This document shows, piece after piece, positions 5,944 through 10,598 of a stretch of DNA of 10,598 bases. Origin of the DNA: an uncultured Clostridia bacterium. GTDB lineage: Bacteria > Bacillota > Clostridia > Christensenellales > UBA1242. Under the pieces are notes generated by a model. That model was not told the origin of the DNA. It did no database searches and worked only from the letters and a program-made list of their open reading frames with translations. The position numbers and the translations under genes were made by a program. Numbering within the stretch: position 1 is the first letter of the stretch; the number at the start of each line of letters is the position of its first letter. The stretch lies in NCBI GenBank assembly GCA_900554955.1, contig USJH01000023.1, positions 1-10,598 on the forward strand, given 5' to 3'.

Positions 5944-6549
5944 TTATTGTTCAACTTTTTTTCCGCAAGAAGGGCAGAATGAAGCATCTGTTTCAAGTTC
6001 TGCTCCACATTCGGTGCAGTGCAATTTAGATTCCATTTCGGATCCACAATATGCACAAAACTTGCTTGATTTCTTGTTTTCTTTTCCGCATTTTGGACAT
6101 TCTTTTCCAGGATTTTTTGCTTTTGCAACAGTTTTTACAACACTTCCAGTCAAAGTTTCAATAGTTTTTCCAACTTCAGGACCAATTTCTTTGTTTGCAT
6201 ATTTAATTGTGTCTGAAGCAACAGGTGCAACTGACGAAACTGCAAAAGATGCGAGTTCACGAGTGTGTGCTTTAACAATAAGAGCAATTGCACCAGCAAT
6301 AAACATTAAAGAAATTGCGAGCATGAAACTTCCGCCAAACAGCCAACTGCCACCAGATGAAGATTTATCGAACCAGTCCGGATCATTCATGTCTGTGTCC
6401 ATAAGTCCTTTTCCTTTAATGATTAACAAAACTCCAACAGCAATCAAGATTGCAGCCAAACAAATAAGTGAAACTCCGATTCCGATGAATATGTTTTTCA
6501 TCTTTTTGTGGTTTTTTTCGTTAACATATTTTCCTTCAAATTCAGCCAT
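5944..6549 (-). CDS. Two-membrane-segment protein with paired zinc ribbons
   Basis: 201 residues. A short charged N-terminus is followed by hydrophobic segments at about 20-44 and 72-93, joined by an Asp/Ser/Gly-rich loop, a linker (about 95-145), then two short zinc ribbons: C151/C154/C165/C168 and C178/C181/C192/C195, each CxxCG...CxxCG. A hairpin of membrane segments puts both termini, including the ribbons, on the same side, most simply the cytoplasm. GGAG at 6557-6560 precedes the ATG by 7 bases. It has its own promoter (6587-6616), and since no terminator separates it from the HopA1-like gene 81 bases upstream, read-through from that gene is possible. Zinc-ribbon membrane proteins are common and mostly uncharacterised; no function is assigned. 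The long open frame on the opposite strand here is a shadow. Confidence 0.85.
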   Translation of the reverse strand: MAEFEGKYVNEKNHKKMKNIFIGIGVSLICLAAILIAVGVLLIIKGKGLMDTDMNDPDWFDKSSSGGSWLFGGSFMLAISLMFIAGAIALIVKAHTRELASFAVSSVAPVASDTIKYANKEIGPEVGKTIETLTGSVVKTVAKAKNPGKECPKCGKENKKSSKFCAYCGSEMESKLHCTECGAELETDASFCPSCGKKVEQ

Positions 6550-6586
6550 TTTATAGCTCCTTTTTTTCTTAATATTTTATAATAAT

Positions 6587-6616
6587 ATCATATCAAATTT
6601 TACGTTTTTTTGTCAA
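6587..6616 (-). promoter_or_regulatory. Promoter of the zinc-ribbon gene
   Basis: On the minus strand consensus TTGACA (6611-6616), 18-base spacer, TATGAT (6587-6592). It lies in the gap between the HopA1-like stop codon and the zinc-ribbon start, giving a leader of about 30 bases. Confidence 0.82.
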
Positions 6617-6630
6617 ATATTTAGGGGCGT

Positions 6631-7632
6631 CTATTCGTTTTCTTTTTCTTGCTCGATTTTTTCAAGTTGTTTTGCACTTTCAAGATTTAAAAATGGTTTT
6701 TCTAGTGAAATTCCATTCTTTTCAAAAAATAGTTTTAAGTTTTCTTTTGAAATTTCAAAGTTTAAAGAATTTTGATTTTTCAACACTGAAAGTGTGCCAT
6801 AAAAGTCAAGATATTCAGTGATTGCTTTTGCTCTTACTTTTGTGAAAGACAAACCATCTCGTCTTGGTTCTTCTCCAAAGAAAATGAAATCGTCAACTTT
6901 TGCAAGAAATGGATTTGCTTTTTTTGCTCCAGCAAATATGTCTGGATTTGTTTTTTCAATCTTTTGAATTTTTGAAACAATTTCTTGAACGTAATCATAG
7001 TTTGTATAAATAAGGAAGGGGTCATTTCGATCACAATTTTTTGTCCAAATTTTATAGTATAGCGGAACATTATCTTTTTCGCACATATCTTCAAGAACTG
7101 ATCCAAGTTTTAATGCATTTTTTGGTGAAACATTAATATAAAGTCGGCAAGTGCAATCATAAAACCTTTGATTTGCCGCATCAGGTCTTACATGAACGAA
7201 CAAATTGTTGAGAATTCCGTTTTCAAAAATCTTTTTATTTTGAATTGTTGTGATTGGGTGAATGGTTTGAATAAAAAGTCGATTTGTTGGATTTTCAAAG
7301 AAATCTCTCGCATCTTCACCATTCATGTTTTCTGGCAAGAATTCAGTGTTATAATATCTTTTAACAATTTCAACAACTCCTGCTGACGAATTGCTTTCAG
7401 TAAGCTTTGAAAGTGAGCGATGCCAAGAAGTGTAAAGGTTTTTATAAAAATCGTTAACATCTTCAATTGTAAGTGGCTCATTGAGTGGGTTAAGATTGCT
7501 TTTAACAAGAATTGAATAAACATCAACCTTTGGAGATAAAAGTGGGCAGAGCAAATGAACAATCTCTTCGGCTGAAAGCGATTGTGGTTTAAGGCTTTGT
7601 AAAAATGCAATCTTTTTGCTTTGAGTGTCCAT
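6631..7632 (-). CDS. HopA1-like family protein
   Basis: 333 residues, soluble, no signal peptide or membrane segment. The middle and C-terminal part carries landmarks I associate with the HopA1 effector family (PF17914): a CRLYINVSPKNALKL strand-helix (about 160-175), VPLYYKIW, an RNDPFLIYTNYDY segment (about 202-214), then DDFIFFGEEPRRDGLSF (about 247-263) followed by a helix starting TKVRAKAI. HopA1 was first known as a Pseudomonas syringae type III effector; relatives occur in other bacteria, including as LxmY-type partners in class V lanthipeptide synthesis. No lanthipeptide kinase, precursor or secretion genes are visible here, so function is unassigned. The N-terminal 130 residues are unrecognised and helical in character. 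AGGAG lies 5-6 bases before the ATG. The assignment is by motif memory only; a plain hypothetical protein is the alternative. Confidence 0.5.
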   Translation of the reverse strand: MDTQSKKIAFLQSLKPQSLSAEEIVHLLCPLLSPKVDVYSILVKSNLNPLNEPLTIEDVNDFYKNLYTSWHRSLSKLTESNSSAGVVEIVKRYYNTEFLPENMNGEDARDFFENPTNRLFIQTIHPITTIQNKKIFENGILNNLFVHVRPDAANQRFYDCTCRLYINVSPKNALKLGSVLEDMCEKDNVPLYYKIWTKNCDRNDPFLIYTNYDYVQEIVSKIQKIEKTNPDIFAGAKKANPFLAKVDDFIFFGEEPRRDGLSFTKVRAKAITEYLDFYGTLSVLKNQNSLNFEISKENLKLFFEKNGISLEKPFLNLESAKQLEKIEQEKENE

Positions 7633-7676
7633 TTTTCTCCTTTTGCGAACATGTCTGCATATTCTTTATTATATAC

Positions 7677-7705
7677 ATTATACCATAATTTTCACATTTT
7701 GTAAA
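7677..7705 (-). promoter_or_regulatory. Promoter of the HopA1-like gene
   Basis: On the minus strand TTTACA (7700-7705), 17-base spacer, TATAAT (7677-7682), with a TG one base before the -10 (extended -10). It is divergent from the FNT promoter; their -35 elements are only 13 bases apart. Confidence 0.85.
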
Positions 7706-7718
7706 TATGCCGCTTTTG

Positions 7719-7748
7719 TTGGACAGGTGGTATGGCTTGTGTTATAAT
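7719..7748 (+). promoter_or_regulatory. Promoter of the FNT channel gene
   Basis: TTGGAC (7719-7724), 18-base spacer, TATAAT (7743-7748) preceded by TGT (extended -10). The predicted start is near 7755, which excludes ATG codons at 7732 and 7747 and favours ATG 7765. Confidence 0.7.
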
Positions 7749-7764
7749 GAGTTTGGGTGATAAA

Positions 7765-8424
7765 ATGACAAAAGAAAAATATATTGATGTTTTACAAACT
7801 TTAGTGTATGCCGTTTTTGCTGGAATTTGTATTTCTATTGGTGGAGCAGTTTATCTTTCTTGTGAAAATGTTATAGTTGGTTCCATCTTTTTTGTTGTTG
7901 GGTTGTTCACTATTTTTAATTTCAAATTCAATCTTTACACTGGAAAACTTTGCTATGTTTTTAACAATAACTGGAAATATTCTCTTACGATTGTTTTGAT
8001 CATTATTGGAAACTTTATTGGAACTTGCATTTCTGCCGGGCTTCTTCGTTTCACAAGACTATCATCACAAGTGGCAAAATGTCAGGCAATTGTTGATGTC
8101 AAACTTAATGACAATCTTGCAAGTTTGTTTATTTTGGCAATGTTTTGCGGATTCTTAATTTATATTGCTTCAGAATGTTTCAAATCTGAAAATTCTTTAA
8201 CAAAATATCTTGGGGTGATTTTTGGTGTAAGCGTGTTTGTAATTTGCGGATTCGAGCATTCAATTGCAGATATGTTTTATTTCGCTTTTGCTGGAGTTTT
8301 CACTGGCAGGGCATTTCTTGTTATATTGATTGTTGCTCTTGGAAATTTTGTTGGGGGAACAGCAACAGAACTTATAAAAAAGCTTTTTGCACCAAAAGAA
8401 AAACAGCTTAAAATGGACGTTTAA
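7765..8424 (+). CDS. Formate/nitrite transporter (FNT) family channel
   Basis: 219 residues from the chosen start. FNT proteins are pentameric inner-membrane channels for small monovalent anions (formate, nitrite, hydrosulfide, lactate). Visible landmarks are six hydrophobic segments, GGAVYLSC near the first, an N-L-Y-T-G-K segment (about 57-61), GFEHSIADMF with the conserved central His (H165), and GNFVGG (193-198) in the last helix. The frame also contains ATGs at 7732 and 7747, but a promoter -10 covers the second, and MTKEKYID is the kind of N-terminus expected. GGGTGA at 7755-7760 is the only ribosome-binding-like sequence; it is close to the start and the leader would be about 10 bases. 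The protein is shorter than typical FocA/NirC (about 260-285). The substrate cannot be read from the sequence; with no pyruvate-formate lyase or sulfite reductase nearby, context does not help. It diverges from the HopA1-like gene. Confidence 0.9.
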   Translation: MTKEKYIDVLQTLVYAVFAGICISIGGAVYLSCENVIVGSIFFVVGLFTIFNFKFNLYTGKLCYVFNNNWKYSLTIVLIIIGNFIGTCISAGLLRFTRLSSQVAKCQAIVDVKLNDNLASLFILAMFCGFLIYIASECFKSENSLTKYLGVIFGVSVFVICGFEHSIADMFYFAFAGVFTGRAFLVILIVALGNFVGGTATELIKKLFAPKEKQLKMDV

Positions 8425-8442
8425 ATTATAAATGTGAAAAAT

Positions 8443-8469
8443 AAAAAGCCTACAATTAGTAGGCTTTTT
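8443..8469. terminator. Bidirectional terminator between FNT and lipoprotein genes
   Basis: AAAAAGCCTA (8443-8452) pairs perfectly with TAGGCTTTTT (8460-8469) across a 7-base loop. It lies between converging genes, 18 bases after the FNT stop and 9 bases after the lipoprotein stop. Confidence 0.92.
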
Positions 8470-8478
8470 TGTTTGTTA

Positions 8479-9387
8479 TTATTCGGCATTTGTATATGTC
8501 CAAACGTCATTGTTGTTTTCAAGATAAAGAATTGTTTTATATTTTTTGTTTTCTTTAACCTTGATTGAATATTTGTTTTCTGAAACTTTATCAATGTCAT
8601 ATTTTGTTTTAACATTGTTTTCTTTAATTTCAACTTCAAGTGAAACAGTTCCTTTTTCATTTTCAAGTTCAATTTCAACTTGTTTAATGCGATTTCCGGT
8701 TTTTGTTGTATATTCAAATTCAATTTCATCTTTTTCAGTTTCTTGCTCAATTAAAACATAGTTTTCAAGTGTTTTAAGATCAATGTTTTCAAAGCTTCTG
8801 ATAGATGAAACTTCAAGTTTGTCAGAAGTGAATAAAAGTTTCATTTCGTTTTCGGTTTCAACAACATCTTTCTTTTTTTCGCTTTCAATTTCACGAGTTC
8901 CAACAACGTTATAAACAACAGATTCGTTGTTTAAAATTGTAACAACTTTTCCATAAAGGAAAGATTTTGTTTCAGTTTCAATTTCTTCGTCATCAACTTC
9001 GGTCTCTGTTCCTTCAACAACTTCATTGTAATACATTGAATATGTGTGTCCGCCGGCAGAAATTTCAAGTTTTTTTGCATATGTGGCATAATCACTGCCG
9101 TCAGCTTCAGTTGGAACACTTTCAACTGGGTTTAAACCATTTTTCAAAAGACCTTCAAACATTTGAACATATTCTTTAATTGTATCTTTTGTTTGTTCTG
9201 AAACAACTGTATTGTGGCTTTTTGTAGATGATAAATAGTTTGCGGCTGAAACCATTCCCATTGAATAAACGTTTTTTGTTGACATGCTTGAATTCTTTGA
9301 CTTCCCGCAACCGACAAAAACAAGTGATGCAAAAGCAACACAAACAATAATCGCAAAACTGAGAATTATTTGTTTAAATTTTTTCAT
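8479..9387 (-). CDS. Secreted lipoprotein, Glu/Lys-rich, function unknown
   Basis: 302 residues from ATG 9385-9387, chosen because GGAGGG lies 5 bases upstream and the protein then opens with a signal peptide (MKK, hydrophobic stretch to residue 26) ending in a lipobox-like FVGC with C27 as the lipidated Cys. A longer frame to 9450 lacks these features. After the Cys comes a Ser/Asn-rich linker, a helical segment (about 60-85), then alternating short strands rich in Glu, Lys and Thr (about 100-302), including a very acidic run near 129-142. That pattern suggests a beta-rich extracellular domain attached to the membrane surface. No catalytic motif or named family is recognised. dapB lies 103 bases upstream on the same strand with no terminator between, so partial co-transcription is possible; a weak promoter candidate is TTGTCA (9473-9478), 17 bases, TAAATT (9450-9455). 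Confidence 0.82.
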   Translation of the reverse strand: MKKFKQIILSFAIIVCVAFASLVFVGCGKSKNSSMSTKNVYSMGMVSAANYLSSTKSHNTVVSEQTKDTIKEYVQMFEGLLKNGLNPVESVPTEADGSDYATYAKKLEISAGGHTYSMYYNEVVEGTETEVDDEEIETETKSFLYGKVVTILNNESVVYNVVGTREIESEKKKDVVETENEMKLLFTSDKLEVSSIRSFENIDLKTLENYVLIEQETEKDEIEFEYTTKTGNRIKQVEIELENEKGTVSLEVEIKENNVKTKYDIDKVSENKYSIKVKENKKYKTILYLENNNDVWTYTNAE

Positions 9388-9490
9388 GTTTTTCCCTCCG
9401 TATGATATTCTTACCATATTTTGATTTTTATACAAATAATTTTTAGACAAATTTATGATTTTTGTGCAAAAGTGACAAAGTGTAAAAAAT

Positions 9491-10144
9491 CTAATAAAGA
9501 AAATCCTTTAATTCATATATACCGGTGGGCTTGTTTGCAATCTGTTCAAGGGCTAAAATTGCGCCACTAGCAAAACAGTCTCTGCTTTCGGCAGAGTGGG
9601 AAAGGGTGATGTGTTCATTTTCAAAATAGAATTCGACATTATGCTCTCCAACAATATTGTTTTGGCGAATGCTTGTTGTTTCGTGCATGGTCGCCGGTGA
9701 AGATAAAATAATGTTTTCAAGCATTTTTGCCGTTCCACTTGGTGAGTCTTTTTTGTTTTTATGGTGTTTCTCAAGAATATAGGCGTCAGTAACCGGGCCT
9801 TTTAAAATTTGTTTTATTGCTTCAACAAAACAACAAATACCAATACTGAAATTTGGACAAATCATCACGGCGGTTGTGTCTTTAATTGATAAAATCTCTT
9901 CAATTTGTGATTTTGTGTGTCCAGTGCAACCAACAATAAGTGGAATTTTGTGCTCTTTTGCATATTTTGCGGTTTTTAAAGAGTTTTCGGCACACGAAAC
10001 ATCAATAATTGCGTCAATTTTTGTGCCTTCAAGATTAAAAATATCCCCATCTTTGTCAATTCCAATAACATTATGATTAACTCTTGCTTTATTAAAAATT
10101 TGGCTTCCAAGACGTCCTTTGTATCCGACAATAATAAGGTTCAT
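9491..10144 (-). CDS. dapB: 4-hydroxy-tetrahydrodipicolinate reductase
   Basis: 217 residues, cytoplasmic. It catalyses the NAD(P)H-dependent reduction step of the diaminopimelate/lysine pathway, feeding peptidoglycan and protein synthesis. The N-terminal nucleotide-binding fold shows GYKGRLG (7-13) and a GCTG motif (72-75). The DapB signature is clear: E125, H127, H128, K131, then DSPSGTA (133-139); H128 and K131 correspond to the catalytic His and Lys of E. coli DapB. PNFSIGI (97-103) and a C-terminal SRDCFASGA also fit. At 217 residues it is shorter than the usual 240-270, with loops trimmed between the first strands, but no key motif is missing. AGGAG lies 8 bases before the ATG. It stands alone: no other lysine-pathway gene is in view. 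Confidence 0.96.
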   Translation of the reverse strand: MNLIIVGYKGRLGSQIFNKARVNHNVIGIDKDGDIFNLEGTKIDAIIDVSCAENSLKTAKYAKEHKIPLIVGCTGHTKSQIEEILSIKDTTAVMICPNFSIGICCFVEAIKQILKGPVTDAYILEKHHKNKKDSPSGTAKMLENIILSSPATMHETTSIRQNNIVGEHNVEFYFENEHITLSHSAESRDCFASGAILALEQIANKPTGIYELKDFLY

Positions 10145-10183
10145 AAAACTTCTCCTGTTAAAGTTTATGATTTATAAGAAAAA

Positions 10184-10197
10184 TTGTTTCAAAACAA
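10184..10197. promoter_or_regulatory. Short inverted repeat upstream of dapB
   Basis: TTGTTT (10184-10189) and AAACAA (10192-10197) flank two bases. It lies just upstream of a possible dapB -10 (TATAAA on the minus strand, 10172-10177), a position suited to an operator. The arms are short and A/T-rich, so chance is a real alternative. Confidence 0.3.
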
Positions 10198-10216
10198 AAA
10201 AATATATTCAAATCTG

Positions 10217-10245
10217 TTGAAATTTACGTCTGGGTGTGCTATTAT
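10217..10245 (+). promoter_or_regulatory. Promoter reading toward tRNA-Thr
   Basis: TTGAAA (10217-10222), 17-base spacer, TATTAT (10240-10245). The predicted start is near 10252. No plausible protein gene follows; the first recognisable products are the tRNA-Thr half (10451) and the intact tRNA-Thr (10553). Confidence 0.65.
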
Positions 10246-10282
10246 GAACAAGCATTTAGAAATAAATGAAATGGCAGGGGAG

Positions 10283-10309
10283 ACCATGGTGGTTGCAAAA
10301 TTTTGCAAC
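10283..10309. repeat. Two adjacent perfect palindromes
   Basis: ACCATGGT (10283-10290) is followed after one base by the perfect 18-base palindrome with arms GTTGCAAAA (10292-10300) and TTTTGCAAC (10301-10309). As DNA this resembles a protein binding site about 30 bases downstream of the predicted start; as RNA it would form a hairpin with no poly-T tail. Confidence 0.6.
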
Positions 10310-10399
10310 ACTTAATTGTTTCTTAAACCTAATCAAAAATGAAACATGCAACTTTAATGGTTTAAATTGTGAAGTTTTGGTGTTGTCTGGCTTTAATAA

Positions 10400-10422
10400 A
10401 AATTGCATTGTCAATGCAATTT
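10400..10422. repeat. 11-base-arm palindrome upstream of the tRNA-Thr half
   Basis: AAATTGCATTG (10400-10410) and CAATGCAATTT (10412-10422) are exact reverse complements separated by one T. No T tract follows, so it is not a terminator. It lies 28 bases before the tRNA-Thr half and overlaps a weak -35-like TTGCAT. It shares the TTGCAA/TTGCAT flavour of the palindrome at 10292-10309, compatible with one DNA-binding protein recognising both. Confidence 0.65.
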
Positions 10423-10450
10423 CAACATTAAAAGCAGCAAAGCGGCATCT

Positions 10451-10490
10451 GCTGGTGTGGCTCTAGGGGCAAGAGCACCACCTTGGTAAG
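10451..10490 (+). pseudogene. tRNA-Thr 5' half (acceptor to anticodon loop)
   Basis: Reads as the 5' half of the tRNA-Thr at 10553: the first 13 bases are identical, and GAGCACCACCTTGGTAAG (10473-10490) is identical through the anticodon loop with GGT at 10485-10487. The D-loop differs (TAGGGGCAA instead of AGCGGTA, two bases longer). After 10490 the similarity ends; the 3' half of the anticodon stem, the T-arm and the 3' acceptor strand are missing. The diverged D-loop suggests it came from a different or long-separated tRNA-Thr copy rather than a very recent duplication. Confidence 0.85.
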
Positions 10491-10552
10491 ACAAAAACAG
10501 CACTTTTTAACCACTAAATTTCACCGCAAAAACACTAATAAAAACACACTAT

Positions 10553-10598
10553 GCTGGTGTGGCTCAGCGGTAGAGCACCACCTTGGTAAGGTGGGGGT
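10553..10598 (+). tRNA. tRNA-Thr (anticodon GGT), 3' end cut by window
   Basis: GCTGGTG 5' acceptor strand, TG, D-stem GCTC/GAGC with loop AGCGGTA, anticodon stem CCACC/GGTGG (10578-10582 / 10590-10594) and loop TTGGTAA with anticodon GGT at 10585-10587. The window ends in the variable loop, so the T-arm and 3' end cannot be checked. No good promoter lies directly upstream; the candidate at 10217-10245 would give a leader of about 300 bases containing the 5' half-copy. Confidence 0.9.

Larger units (their letters stand above)
10246..10450 (+). other. Palindrome-rich non-coding leader upstream of tRNA-Thr
   Basis: About 200 bases with no supportable gene. It contains the palindromes at 10283-10309 and 10400-10422 (annotated separately). 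The small open frame at 10266-10466 has no ribosome binding site and runs into tRNA sequence, so it is not called. No terminator is seen before the tRNA sequences, so the stretch is probably the 5' leader of the tRNA precursor. T-box, riboswitch or other known leader motifs were not recognised. Confidence 0.5.

Noticed and set aside
5918..6556. 212-codon open frame on the plus strand
   Set aside because: It is antisense to the zinc-ribbon membrane protein, whose ribosome binding site, promoter and zinc ligands are clear. The frame is a shadow, extended by the hairpin terminator.
10246..10450. T-box or riboswitch leader upstream of tRNA-Thr
   Set aside because: No T-box sequence (UGGNACCGCG), AGAGA-loop order or terminator/antiterminator pair is visible, and such leaders normally precede protein genes.
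10266..10466. 66-codon open frame on the plus strand
   Set aside because: No ribosome binding site; it crosses two palindromes and ends in the tRNA-Thr half, so it is better read as RNA leader.
1..10598. CRISPR array, insertion sequence, integrase or transposase
   Set aside because: No regularly spaced direct repeats and no recombinase-like protein in any frame; the tRNA duplications have no enzyme gene within the window.

Overview
The window looks like chromosomal DNA of an anaerobic, low-GC Gram-positive bacterium, most likely an uncultured Clostridia- or Christensenellales-type gut Bacillota. The evidence is the strong A+T bias, AGGAG-type ribosome binding sites, near-consensus sigma-A promoters with 17-18 base spacers, U-tailed hairpin terminators, and the gene set: rubrerythrin, a U32 rRNA/tRNA-hydroxylase-type protein, a formate/nitrite-type channel, a lipobox lipoprotein and DapB. 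This is inference from content; no rRNA is present to place it.

Layout, left to right. A U32-family gene (+), cut at its 5' end by the window edge, ends at 1972 and has its own terminator. From 2050 to 2835 lies a gene-poor block holding one intact tRNA-Ser(GGA) on the minus strand. A 24-base copy of its 3' end lies on one side; on the other is a 16-base copy of its 5' end plus about 30 bases of leader. The only strong minus-strand promoter of the block sits beyond the 5' fragment. Rubrerythrin (+, 2888-3424) follows with its own promoter. It converges on a two-gene minus-strand operon (5767-3482) for two related multi-membrane proteins of YwaF/TMEM164 type. Next come two more minus-strand genes, a HopA1-like protein and a two-membrane-segment zinc-ribbon protein. 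A divergent promoter pair at 7677-7748 separates the HopA1-like gene from an FNT-family channel gene (+). Then a lipoprotein and dapB (both minus) are followed by a promoter reading right, through a 200-base palindrome-rich leader, into a 5' half-copy of tRNA-Thr and then an intact tRNA-Thr(GGT) that runs off the window.

The coding genes are mostly housekeeping or hypothetical and do not form one pathway. The most unusual material is non-coding. Both tRNA loci have the same architecture: promoter, then a truncated 5' copy of the tRNA, then a spacer, then the intact tRNA, with the intact gene starting about 300-320 bases after the predicted transcription start. At the tRNA-Ser locus two hairpins with different stems but complementary 13-base loops bracket the block. 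The best protein-level lead is the adjacent YwaF/TMEM164-like pair, which keeps a Cys...His pair 56-58 residues apart.

All coordinates and motifs were read by eye. Family assignments rest on recognised motifs and remembered family features, not on searches. Two coding starts (5767 and 7765) were placed inside the longest open frame because promoter elements overlap the upstream alternatives; 9387 was chosen for its ribosome binding site and signal peptide.
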